A DNA stretch of 44,574 nucleotides, from positions 1 to 44,574 of the forward strand of contig NZ_JAGMXV010000013.1 of assembly GCF_018006725.1 (NCBI RefSeq), given 5' to 3'. The DNA is from Rhizorhabdus sp. Lineage in GTDB: Bacteria > Pseudomonadota > Alphaproteobacteria > Sphingomonadales > Sphingomonadaceae. The translations under genes and the position numbers were made by a program. The notes below the pieces were generated by a model. The model did no database searches, had not been told where the DNA came from, and was given only the letters and a program-made list of their open reading frames with translations. Positions 23,881 through 31,671 of the stretch are shown here, one piece after another (position 1 is the stretch's first letter; each line of letters opens with the position of its first letter).

Positions 23881-26274
23881 TTAGAAGGCAAAGCCCAGTT
23901 CGACGCCGTAGGTGCGACCGCGATCATAGGTGCCGACGAGCGACAGCACCGGCGCACCGAAGGAGATATACTGCTTGTCGAGCAGGTTCTGACCGAAGGC
24001 CGAGACCGAGAAGCTCGAGTTGCCGACCGGCACGTTCATGAGGCCGACACGGCCGTCGACGAGCCAGTAGCCGGGCTGCTTGTTCTCGTTTTCCAGCACG
24101 ACCTGTCCGGTAAGGTTCCGGAACGGAGTCGAGGTCAGATAGTAGCTGCTGCGGTACCGGCCTTCGACGCGCGCCTGGAGATGGCTGCCGTTCGAGAATT
24201 CGGGCGCGTCATATTGCGCCGAAGCCCGCGCGGTCCACTTCGAGTTATAGGTGGTGCGCGCGACATTGGCCACGTCGACGCCGTTCAGGATGAACGTCTT
24301 GTAGTTGAGATCGGCGTAACCGATGTTGCCGCTGAGCACGAGGCCACGAACCGGCACGACGTCCGCCTCAACTTCGAACCCCTTGATCTTCGCCTTACCC
24401 GCATTGTCGAAGAACTGGCGGCCATTGATGAAGTTCTGCGTCTGCAGGTCCTTATAGTCGCTGTAGAAGGCCGCGACGTTCAGGCGCAGGCGGTTGTCGA
24501 ACATCTGTGTCTTGGCGCCGAGTTCGTAGGCGACCAGCGTTTCCGGCTTGTACGGAATGCCGCTGAGAATGCCGCCGGCGACATAGCCGCTCGAGATCTT
24601 GCCATAGACGGTGGAGTCGTCGGTCGGCCGCCAGGTCACGATGCCGGTATAGTTCAGCTTGTTGAACGACACCGAATATTTGCCGACGCCGAGCGCGCCG
24701 CCCTGTGCGTTGGAGATCGCGTTGATGTTCAGCTTGCGATCGTCGATCGTGTAGCGGAGCCCGCCGGTGACATCGACCCGGTCACCCAGGTGGATCGTCA
24801 GCTGGCCGTAACCCGCGATCGAGTCGTTGATCGACAGCGTATCGGTCAGACCGCTGCCGAAGACCGCATCGAGCGGGCTCGGAACGACGACGCCGTTTGG
24901 CGTCGGCGAAAGAATGCCCAGTACGTCGGTCGCAGGCGACCGCTCATGGAAGTAGAAGGCACCTGCGGTCAGCTCGTAATTCTCGCCATCGAGCTGGATC
25001 TGGAATTCCTGGCTGAACTGCTTCTGGCTCGTATCGCGCGAAGTGAGCAGCGAGAAGAAGGCGTCGTTCGGACCCGGGATGTTGGCCGGGTTGAACAGCG
25101 CCGCCTGGATCTGCGCCGGGGTAAGGCCCGGGGTGATCAGGGCGCCGAGCTGCCCGAAGGTGAACCGCAGGCCGCCGCTGGCGGCGAGATCGTACACGTT
25201 CGGGTCCTGCTTGAACTTGCGATAGGCGGTGATGCTCTTCAGCGTGACGAGATCGTTCGGCTTGACCGCCAGCGTCAGGCTGTGGCCCTGCGTCACGACA
25301 TGCTCGGCGCTGGTCGCGTTGGCGACCGACTTGAGCCGCGCGTTCGGCGAGATGTTGGTGATGCCGCCGAAGAAGGGCTGCAGATTGACGATCGGCTGGA
25401 GCAGCGCCCCCGACTGATCGGGAATCACGCCCAGGCTCTGCATCGCGCGGCCGACGGTGCGCGAGTCGGTATAGTCGAAGCGATAGTCGGCGGTCAGGTT
25501 GCCGAACTCGCCGCGGATCGCCAATTGCCCGCCATCGATGTTGCGGCCGCCCAGCTTCTTGGCGAAGGTCTGCGTGCCGAATTTCGGATCGCGCAGCGAC
25601 ATGTTGAGCGTCTTGCCGCCGAGCAAATTGGTGTAGTCGCCGGCGATCTCGTCATGGAGATAGGCGAATTTGACCGAGAAGGGGCCGAAGGCGGGCAGGT
25701 TGACGACGACCTTGCCGCGGATGGCGTCGTAATTGCCATAGGAGACGTTACCGCGCACATCGAACTCGCCGGTCGGATCCGCGCTGACGAGGCTGATCGC
25801 GCCGCTGGTGGCGTTACGTCCGAACAGCGTGCCCTGCGGACCGCGCAGCACTTCGACGCGCTGGATGTCGGCCAGGTCGAAGATCGAGCCGACGGTACGG
25901 CCGATATAGACGCCGTCGAGGTAGATGCCGACCTTCGGGTCGACCGCGTTGTTCGATACGCCCGAAGCGACACCGCGAATGGCGATAGACGGGTTGCTCT
26001 GCAGGCCCTGCGTCTGAATCTGAAGGCTGGGTGCGAGACCCGCGAGATTCTTGACGTTGGTGACGCGCAGCGTGTCGAGCTGCTCGCTGCTGATCGCGGT
26101 GACGGCCACGGGAACCTTCTGCAGGCTCTCGGCGCGGCGCTGGGCGGTCACGACGATCTCTTCAAGGCCGGCCATGCCCGCGTCGGACGTCTGCGGCGCA
26201 GTTTCCTGCGCGACGGCTGCAGTGGCAAGAAGGGAAACGCCGGCAAGCGCCAGCGCGGTGGTGGTGAAGCGCAT
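23881..26274 (-). CDS. TonB-dependent outer-membrane receptor
   Basis: A 797-residue receptor. The signal peptide is residues 1-22 (MRFTTTALALAGVSLL, then ATAAVA before Gln23); a TonB box-like EEIVVTA is at 38-44, followed by a plug domain (QKVPVAVTAISSEQL, then RGPQGTLFGRNATSGAI) and a beta-barrel ending in the terminal aromatic FAF. I chose the ATG at 26274 because AGGAGAGG lies upstream and the signal peptide begins there. No FecA-type N-terminal signalling domain is present. Sphingomonads use such receptors for aromatic, steroid and glycan uptake as well as siderophores. The immediate SDR partners point to an organic carbon source rather than iron; this is inference. Confidence 0.93.
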   Translation of the reverse strand: MRFTTTALALAGVSLLATAAVAQETAPQTSDAGMAGLEEIVVTAQRRAESLQKVPVAVTAISSEQLDTLRVTNVKNLAGLAPSLQIQTQGLQSNPSIAIRGVASGVSNNAVDPKVGIYLDGVYIGRTVGSIFDLADIQRVEVLRGPQGTLFGRNATSGAISLVSADPTGEFDVRGNVSYGNYDAIRGKVVVNLPAFGPFSVKFAYLHDEIAGDYTNLLGGKTLNMSLRDPKFGTQTFAKKLGGRNIDGGQLAIRGEFGNLTADYRFDYTDSRTVGRAMQSLGVIPDQSGALLQPIVNLQPFFGGITNISPNARLKSVANATSAEHVVTQGHSLTLAVKPNDLVTLKSITAYRKFKQDPNVYDLAASGGLRFTFGQLGALITPGLTPAQIQAALFNPANIPGPNDAFFSLLTSRDTSQKQFSQEFQIQLDGENYELTAGAFYFHERSPATDVLGILSPTPNGVVVPSPLDAVFGSGLTDTLSINDSIAGYGQLTIHLGDRVDVTGGLRYTIDDRKLNINAISNAQGGALGVGKYSVSFNKLNYTGIVTWRPTDDSTVYGKISSGYVAGGILSGIPYKPETLVAYELGAKTQMFDNRLRLNVAAFYSDYKDLQTQNFINGRQFFDNAGKAKIKGFEVEADVVPVRGLVLSGNIGYADLNYKTFILNGVDVANVARTTYNSKWTARASAQYDAPEFSNGSHLQARVEGRYRSSYYLTSTPFRNLTGQVVLENENKQPGYWLVDGRVGLMNVPVGNSSFSVSAFGQNLLDKQYISFGAPVLSLVGTYDRGRTYGVELGFAF

Positions 26275-26576
26275 GAAATCCTCTCCTGAGTCGACGCTGT
26301 AATTGTCTCCGGAGTCGTGCCCGTTTCGGGTTCGCGCCACCGGCTCGGTACGTCTGGATGGCGCGCAGCCTTTGGCCGCCGCGCCGTCCTCTAAAGGCTC
26401 AGCTCGCCCTGTCCTTACATCTCGGCATGTCCCCCGCTCTCCTTTTTCGACTTGCGCTGGATATTTGTCTATCGTTTACGCAAGTGAGGAATGTATCGAC
26501 AGTTTGACGGCCAATCCAGTCAAATTTGGACCAGAGTCGACGAATTTGAACGATAATTTGGATGAGGAGCTTGAAT
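26275..26576. other. 302-bp intergenic region between TonB receptor and divergent SDR
   Basis: No gene is evident. The region has low-GC tracts (around 26460-26475 and 26525-26560) unlike the surrounding coding DNA. It holds TTTACGCAAG (26475-26484), ATCGACAGTTTGAC (26495-26508) and the inverted repeat TTGAC-10 nt-GTCAA (26504-26523), and so probably contains both promoters and an operator. Confidence 0.6.
26475..26523. promoter_or_regulatory. Candidate operator upstream of TonB receptor
   Basis: The words ACGCAA (26479-26484) and ATCGACAGTTT (26495-26505) recur here as in the region before 7935; the extended GACAGTTTGAC (26498-26508) is identical to the reverse complement at 11709-11719. 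TTGAC and GTCAA form a 5-10-5 dyad at 26504-26523. Regulator unknown; the XRE, TetR and LuxR genes in the window are candidates. Confidence 0.4.
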
Positions 26577-27347
26577 ATGGGCGAGGCAATGGCTGGCAAG
26601 GTCGTCATCGTGACCGGCGGCAGCGATGGAATAGGCCGCACAACTGCGGTGGAACTCGCTCGAAACGCTGCGCATGTCGTCATCTGCGCGCGGCGGGAGA
26701 ATGTTCTCGCAGAGGCGCATGCCGAGGTGCAGGCCGCAGGATCGGTCGAGTCGCACATTCTCGATGTCGGCGATGCTTCAGCCTTTGCCGGGTTGATCGC
26801 CGATGTGGCGAAGCGCCACGGTCGTCTTGACGGGCTCGTCAACAACGCCATGGCCGTCAGCTACAAGGACGTGCTGGACCTGACGCTCGACGACTGGCGC
26901 CACGATTTCCGCGTCAATGCCGAGGCGGTGTTCGTCGGCACACAGGCGGCGATGCGTATCATGCTGCCACAAGGCTGGGGCTCGATCGTCAACATCTCCT
27001 CGCTCAACGGCCTGCGCGCGATGCCCGGCATGGCGAGCTATTCGGCGTCGAAGGCTGCGCTCGTGCATTTCAGCGCAGTGGCGGCGGCCGAAGCGGCGCC
27101 GCACGGCGTGCGGGTGAACGTGGTCGCTCCCGGCCAGGTGATGACGCCCGCGACGCGCGCCTTCGCCGCCGCCGACCCCGACCGCAATGCGCGCGTTTCG
27201 GAGACGATCCCGATGCGTCGTGGCGGCGAGCCCGAAGAAATTGCGCGCGTCATCCGTTTCCTGCTGTCGGACGAAGCCTCCTTCGTCACCGGGGCCTGCC
27301 TGCCCGTCGATGGCGGCAAGCTCCAGCAGCTTTACGTCCCAGCCTGA
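26577..27347 (+). CDS. SDR family oxidoreductase
   Basis: A 256-residue classical SDR: TGGSDGIG at 13-20, Ser142, Tyr155 and Lys159 (YSASK), NNAM in place of NNAG, and ACLPVDGGKLQQL at the end. Arg39-Arg40 (VVICARR) at the end of strand beta-2 suggests NADP(H) rather than NAD(H), unlike several neighbours. The ATG at 26577 follows GAGGAG (26564-26569) by 7 bases and is preferred over 26562. It is transcribed alone, divergent from the TonB receptor operon. Its last bases form the first unit of a 17-bp repeat. Confidence 0.9.
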   Translation: MGEAMAGKVVIVTGGSDGIGRTTAVELARNAAHVVICARRENVLAEAHAEVQAAGSVESHILDVGDASAFAGLIADVAKRHGRLDGLVNNAMAVSYKDVLDLTLDDWRHDFRVNAEAVFVGTQAAMRIMLPQGWGSIVNISSLNGLRAMPGMASYSASKAALVHFSAVAAAEAAPHGVRVNVVAPGQVMTPATRAFAAADPDRNARVSETIPMRRGGEPEEIARVIRFLLSDEASFVTGACLPVDGGKLQQLYVPA

Positions 27348-27389
27348 TTCATTGGCCAGCCTGATCCATTGGCCGGCCTGATCTCAGGG
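27339..27389. repeat. 17-bp tandem repeat, three imperfect copies
   Basis: CCAGCCTGATTCATTGG (27339-27355) is followed directly by CCAGCCTGATCCATTGG (27356-27372; one change) and by a degenerate third copy CCGGCCTGATCTCAGGG (27373-27389). The repeat spans the stop codon of the SDR and the stop codon of the convergent XRE regulator. It looks like a recent small duplication. Confidence 0.8.
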
Positions 27390-28184
27390 ACGGATCAGCG
27401 GGCGCATCGACCGGGCGACGGCCAGCACGCAGTGCCATTCGCCCGGAAGTGCGGCGGTCCGCCGGTCGTCCTGCGCGATCGCGCGCAATTCGGCGCGGAA
27501 GCGCTCGATCGATTCGCGGACGCGGGCGGCGCCGAGCGGTGACAATTTGATCGTCTCGGCGCCGAAGATCGTCTCCGGGTCACCATAGTCGATCGTTGCA
27601 AACAGCTGTTTCAGATGTCGTTCGAAATGACGCCGCATCGGTACGCGTTGCCAGGCATGGGCCGGGCTGATCCGCGACCGCACCCGCCCGCCGGGTAGCC
27701 GGTCGACGAGAGCAAGCCGTTCGAGCTTGGCGAGATGCCGCTCGACGGTGTCCGGTGGAATGTGGAAGCCCTCGGTCGCCTCGCTCGGTGGCCATCCATT
27801 GACGATCAGGAAGAAGATCGTCGACAGATCCTTGTCCTGGGTCAGCGCTTCCTCCTGCGCCAGGGTAAGCTGGTCCTTTTCCTGCTCGGCGGTGCGGCTG
27901 CTGTCGGCGAGCTCACCCAAGGTCGTGTCCGCGAGGCGGCACAGCTGCGCCAGCGTGTTGAAGCTCAGGCCACGGCCGTGGAGCCAGCGCTTGATCGTGG
28001 CCGAGCCGACTTCCAGTTCCTCGGCGAGTTTCGCCTGTGTCCAGCCGGCCGCCCGCAGGGCGCGCCGCAAGGCGGTCAGCAGCGCCGCAGCCTCTCCGTC
28101 GGCGGTATCATTTGCTGAGTCGTCCAGCATCTTTCGGTGATCCATCGTGGCAAAGTGAGAGCGACCCGGAGGGGAGGCAAGCAT
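27384..28184 (-). CDS. XRE-family helix-turn-helix regulator
   Basis: A 266-residue regulator. An XRE/Cro HTH is at about 36-95 (LLTALRRALRAAGWTQAKL, then VGSATIKRWLHG, LSFNTLAQLCRLADTTLGEL). The following region may hold a winged-helix-like segment (DTVERHLAKLERLALVDRLP) and an unassigned C-terminal domain. The ATG at 28184 has AGGAGAGAG upstream on the minus strand, so the start is well supported. It lies downstream of, and on the same strand as, the SDR/sulfotransferase operon, separated by a 106-bp region with a strong hairpin. It may regulate that operon or the TonB operon; nothing in the sequence settles this. Confidence 0.85.
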   Translation of the reverse strand: MLASPPGRSHFATMDHRKMLDDSANDTADGEAAALLTALRRALRAAGWTQAKLAEELEVGSATIKRWLHGRGLSFNTLAQLCRLADTTLGELADSSRTAEQEKDQLTLAQEEALTQDKDLSTIFFLIVNGWPPSEATEGFHIPPDTVERHLAKLERLALVDRLPGGRVRSRISPAHAWQRVPMRRHFERHLKQLFATIDYGDPETIFGAETIKLSPLGAARVRESIERFRAELRAIAQDDRRTAALPGEWHCVLAVARSMRPLIRP

Positions 28185-28246
28185 AATCTCTCTCCTGCGA
28201 TGTCCGGCCGCCTTCGACGCTGTCGGTCGGACTTCCGACCCTCACT

Positions 28247-28276
28247 GATCCGGCCGTCGTCCGCGACGGCCGGATC
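28247..28276. terminator. Strong hairpin between SDR operon and XRE gene
   Basis: GATCCGGCCGTCG (28247-28259) and CGACGGCCGGATC (28264-28276) form a perfect 13-bp stem with a 4-base loop TCCG. It lies 14 bp past the SDR stop on the minus strand. There is no T-tract on that strand (TCTTATTT follows on the plus strand), so it may act as a Rho-assisted terminator or mRNA-stabilising hairpin. Confidence 0.55.
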
Positions 28277-28290
28277 TCTTATTTCAGCGT

Positions 28291-29091
28291 TCAGCGGCCG
28301 CCATTGGCGGCGATGTCGATCCCGTTGACGAAGCCCGCGCGCGGGTCCGCCAGAAAGGCGACGACATGGGCGATGTCGGCAGGTTCGCCGATCCGGCCGG
28401 CGAAGTTCGAGATCATTCCGTCCTGCACCTGCGCGGTGATCGCATCCCAGTCGTCGGCCCAGCCATTGGCCTTGGCCATCTCCTTCAGCCAGCGATCGGG
28501 GCCGGTCGAATGGGTCAGCCCCGGGCTGATGCTGTTCGATGTGATGCCGGTGCGCGACAGCGCCATCGCCAGGCTGCGTGTGAGCGAGCGGATGGCGAGC
28601 TTCGCCGCCTGATAATCGGGGATGATCGCCATCGGAAAATCCGCCGACTCGCTCGACAGCTGGATGAGCCTGCCCCAGCCGGCCTCGCGCATGCCCGGCA
28701 CCGCCAGCTTAACCAGCCGGACGATCGATCCGACGTTGGAGTTGTAGCTGCTGTTCCAGATGTCGGCGTCGGTATCGAGCCACGCCATCGTCCCGCCGCC
28801 GGCCGACTCGCCGCCGGCATTGTTGACGAGAATGTCGACGCCACCCATCGCCGCAACCGCGCCGTCGAACACCGCCTTGGCACCCGCATCGTCGGACAGC
28901 GATCCGGTCACGGCATGGACCGCACCGCCGGCCGCCGCGACGCGCTCCCGCGCCGCCGCCAGCCGCTCCTCATTGCGTCCGTGCAGGCAAACGTCCGCGC
29001 CCTCTTCCGCCAGACGAAGGGCAATGCCCTCGCCCAGGCCCGCGCTCGATCCGGTGACGAGCGCGCGCTTGCCTTCTAGCGGGCGTGCCAT
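28291..29091 (-). CDS. SDR family oxidoreductase
   Basis: A 266-residue classical SDR: TGSSAGLG at 13-20, NNAG at 90-93, Ser147, Tyr160 and Lys164 (YQAAK). Arg39 (CLHGRN) at the end of strand beta-2 favours NADP(H). A long substrate loop (RWLKEMAKANGWADDWD) follows the SPGLTHS motif, larger than in most 250-residue members, which suggests a bulky substrate. Its ATG overlaps the stop of the NTF2-like gene by one base. It is the last gene of a four-gene minus-strand operon: SDR (31497), sulfotransferase, NTF2-like, SDR. Confidence 0.9.
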   Translation of the reverse strand: MARPLEGKRALVTGSSAGLGEGIALRLAEEGADVCLHGRNEERLAAARERVAAAGGAVHAVTGSLSDDAGAKAVFDGAVAAMGGVDILVNNAGGESAGGGTMAWLDTDADIWNSSYNSNVGSIVRLVKLAVPGMREAGWGRLIQLSSESADFPMAIIPDYQAAKLAIRSLTRSLAMALSRTGITSNSISPGLTHSTGPDRWLKEMAKANGWADDWDAITAQVQDGMISNFAGRIGEPADIAHVVAFLADPRAGFVNGIDIAANGGR

Positions 29092-29540
29092 CAGCTATAC
29101 TCCAGCTTGATGCGGGTGAGGCGCGTCGCTGACATCAGCCAGCGGTCGCCGACCTTCACATAGCGGTCATGATAATGGCCCCAGCCATGCATCCGTCCGG
29201 CGGGGAGCACCGGATGCCCCTCGGGCGTCCAGAGCCAGTCTTCCATCGACCAGATCGCCTTGGCTTCAGTCGGGGAAAGAACGTCGATCCGCGGCATATA
29301 GCCGAAATGCGCGGTCTTCACGCCGCCCAGGACATAGGCATTGTTCTGCGCGAAGGCCTTGGGGTCGTGCGACAGAAGATCCGGATTGTGCGGCTCGACC
29401 GCCTCGCGCATGTCGGTTTCGGCATCGGGCGTGAAATTGGCGACGAGAGCGTCCCAATCCTGTTCGTCGATGCAGCGGAAATACTCCGCCTTGCAGCGCT
29501 TCACGCCCTCGATGGCGAGCAAAATATCGATCGGGTTCAT
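29091..29540 (-). CDS. NTF2-like (SnoaL-type) protein
   Basis: A 149-residue NTF2-like protein: IEGVKRCKAEYFRCIDEQD, WDALVANFTPDAETDMREA, a HFGYMPRIDVLSPTEAKAIW strand region, and VKVGDRWLMSATRLTRIKLE at the end. The charged FTPDAETDM turn matches SnoaL_4-type proteins. The ATG overlaps the sulfotransferase stop (ATGA) and its own stop overlaps the next SDR, so it is tightly coupled in the operon. The frame is open far upstream inside the sulfotransferase gene, but that is a shadow frame. A dehydratase or isomerase acting on the SDR product is possible. Confidence 0.82.
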   Translation of the reverse strand: MNPIDILLAIEGVKRCKAEYFRCIDEQDWDALVANFTPDAETDMREAVEPHNPDLLSHDPKAFAQNNAYVLGGVKTAHFGYMPRIDVLSPTEAKAIWSMEDWLWTPEGHPVLPAGRMHGWGHYHDRYVKVGDRWLMSATRLTRIKLEYS

Positions 29541-30703
29541 GCGGTCACCTTTTCGCCAAGATAGGCTGCGCGATATTCGGCGAAGTCCTGCTCCACCAAT
29601 TCGCGGGTCAGCCCGAAATCCTCGAGCGCATAGCGGTGCGGCGCGCGGTCCTCGCGCTTGTTCGCCTCGACCCACTCGGCCATGCCGGCTTCGATCTCGG
29701 GCGTCACCGCAATACCCGCCTCGGCTAGCACGCGCTTGCCCTCTTCGACCGGCTTCGTCGTGGTGTCGGTGTAGCGGACATCGATGAAATTGTCGGGGCC
29801 GACCTTGGCGCGCACCGACATGAACAGGTCGAGCAGTTCGGCCAGGCGCTTCTCCCAGAAGGCTCCGATCCGCTCGCGGTCGACGGTCGATCCCATATGG
29901 TAGAGCGTCGTCATCATCGAGCAGTAGGACGGCACCGTCTGGACCGGATCGCGATGCGTCATCACGATCTTGGCTTCGGGGAAGGTGTCGAGCACGCCGT
30001 CGAGCGCCATCAGGTGGCCGGGCGTCTTGAGCACCCACTTGGCGCCGCGCCGGGCCGGATCCTGCCACTGCAGCGACTGGAGGATTTCCTTGAGATCCGC
30101 ATAGCAGCGGGTGCGGCTGTTCTCGACCAGCCAGCGGGCATAGCTTGGCACATGATACATCCCCTCGATCATAGTCGAGGAGAAGAGCAGGCCGAGGATG
30201 ATCAGTTCCTCGTCCGACTGGTCGATGCTCATCGGATGGATCGACATCAGCTCGGGGGCATGTTCGAGCATATAGGCGAGATACTGTTTGGCCGCATCGC
30301 GCCGGGCGTCGGGCTTGCCGCGCTCCTCGCCGGGGAAGGGGGCGTAATTCTGCGCCTCCCACCATTTCACGCCGGTCATGCCGGGTGCGGACGACAGCAT
30401 CCGGTGCAGCATCGTGCTGCCCGTTCGCGGCAGGCCCACCACGACGGCGGCGATATCGACCTTCTCGTCGAGGATCTCGGGGTGGCGCTTGATCAGGTCG
30501 ACATGGCGCAGGCGGTTGGTCAGCGCGGTGACGATCATCGCCTCCGCCCCGCCGACGCCCACCTCGGTCAGTTCGGCCTCGCTGTTCAGGACGGGAATCA
30601 GTGCATCCAGATTCTCGAAGATCCAGGGATCGCCGAAGTCCGACAGGCCGGTCGCTTCGATCGCACGGGCCGCCAGCGTCGCCCGGTCGCTTACCTTGCT
30701 CAT
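29537..30703 (-). CDS. Sulfotransferase-family protein
   Basis: A 388-residue protein with the two PAPS-contact motifs of sulfotransferases: a 5'-phosphosulfate loop GLPRTGSTMLHR (90-101) and a 3'-phosphate motif THRDPVQTVPS (249-259; Arg251 and Ser259). A long helical N-terminal region precedes them and a charged C-terminal tail follows; this large form is common in mycobacteria and sphingomonads. It could sulfate a hydroxylated lipid or steroid-like compound, or the fold may be reused. No PAPS-synthesis or sulfatase gene is seen in the window. The ATG at 30703 with GGAGAGG upstream is chosen over a TTG at 30718. Confidence 0.82.
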   Translation of the reverse strand: MSKVSDRATLAARAIEATGLSDFGDPWIFENLDALIPVLNSEAELTEVGVGGAEAMIVTALTNRLRHVDLIKRHPEILDEKVDIAAVVVGLPRTGSTMLHRMLSSAPGMTGVKWWEAQNYAPFPGEERGKPDARRDAAKQYLAYMLEHAPELMSIHPMSIDQSDEELIILGLLFSSTMIEGMYHVPSYARWLVENSRTRCYADLKEILQSLQWQDPARRGAKWVLKTPGHLMALDGVLDTFPEAKIVMTHRDPVQTVPSYCSMMTTLYHMGSTVDRERIGAFWEKRLAELLDLFMSVRAKVGPDNFIDVRYTDTTTKPVEEGKRVLAEAGIAVTPEIEAGMAEWVEANKREDRAPHRYALEDFGLTRELVEQDFAEYRAAYLGEKVTA

Positions 30704-30723
30704 TGCATTCCTCTCCAAAAGGC

Positions 30724-31497
30724 TCAGACGCCGTAGCCGCCGGCGACGGCGAGCTGTTGTCCGGTCGTGTAGCCCGCACGGTTCGATATCAGGAAGGACA
30801 CGGCATGGCCGATCTCTTCCGCCTTGCCCCAGCGCCGCAGGGGCAACTGCGACTGCACCTCTTTGACCCAGGCGTCGTCGAACTGGCCCTGGGCGAGAAG
30901 CTCGTGGAACATGCCCGCGTCAATCACGCCGACAAGCACGCTGTTGGCGCGGATGCCGTGGCGGCCTTCCTCCTTGGCGATGCCGCGCACGAGCGACTCG
31001 TTCGCCGCCTTGGGGGCGACCGACAGGCCGTCGCGCGGCGGCCAGTAGAGGTCGCCGGCCGATCCGAGATGGACGAAGGAGCCGCCGCCCGACGCGCGGA
31101 AATGGGGGATCAGCGCCTGCGCCGCCGAGAAGAAGCCGTTGACCTCGACCTCGATCGCCCGCTTCCATTTCTCCAGCGGGGTTTCGGAGAGATGGAGCTG
31201 GTCGACCAGCGGGCCGGCCGCCCAGACCAGCCCGTGGACCCGCCCATGTTCCGCGATGGCCGCGTCGCGCGCGGCATCCAGCGTGGCGGGCTCGGTCGCA
31301 TCGACCTGGTGCAGCGACACCTTGCGGCCGTGCGCGCGCAACTCCCCAGCGAGCGACTCCGCAGCGTCGCGCTTGCTGCGGAAGCATAGCGCCACGTCAC
31401 TCCCATCGCGCGCGAGCGCACGCGCCGCGGCGGCGCCGAGTCCGCCGGTTGCGCCGAGCACCATCGTGGCGCCCTCTGGAAAAATCTGATCGCTCAC
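30724..31497 (-). CDS. SDR-fold protein lacking the catalytic tyrosine, GTG start
   Basis: A 257-residue SDR-fold protein with GATGGLG at 15-21 and a normal Rossmann core (VLGATGGLGAAAARALARDG). At the active site the YxxxK motif is missing: the aligned stretch reads Ser159-Val-Ala-Pro-Lys163, so the lysine is kept but Tyr is replaced by Ser. NNAG is also changed, to WAAG. Ser146 (HLGSAG) is kept. Tyr151 nearby (DLYWPP) could substitute only with a rearranged loop. The GTG start at 31497 is supported by AAGGAGGGG at 31502-31510 on the minus strand. It is the first gene of the sulfotransferase operon. It could be an enoyl-reductase-like, altered or non-catalytic member. Confidence 0.85.
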   Translation of the reverse strand: MSDQIFPEGATMVLGATGGLGAAAARALARDGSDVALCFRSKRDAAESLAGELRAHGRKVSLHQVDATEPATLDAARDAAIAEHGRVHGLVWAAGPLVDQLHLSETPLEKWKRAIEVEVNGFFSAAQALIPHFRASGGGSFVHLGSAGDLYWPPRDGLSVAPKAANESLVRGIAKEEGRHGIRANSVLVGVIDAGMFHELLAQGQFDDAWVKEVQSQLPLRRWGKAEEIGHAVSFLISNRAGYTTGQQLAVAGGYGV

Positions 31498-31671
31498 GCG
31501 TCCCCTCCTTATGGTAATGGCGGTTCGCATTGCGCCGCTCCATTATCTCTGCGCCACTGAATTGCAGACTGAGACGGCTAAATCAACACGCATAGCTTGA
31601 CATGGAAGCGTGAAATGCGGAGGCTTGCGTAACAGAGCCGGTCACAAGCCGGTCATATTCGGAGGGGCCAC

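Noticed and set aside
23821-26289. An 822-codon open frame on the plus strand
   Set aside because: It lies opposite the TonB receptor, whose signal peptide, TonB box, plug and terminal Phe are all clear. The antisense translation has no domain.
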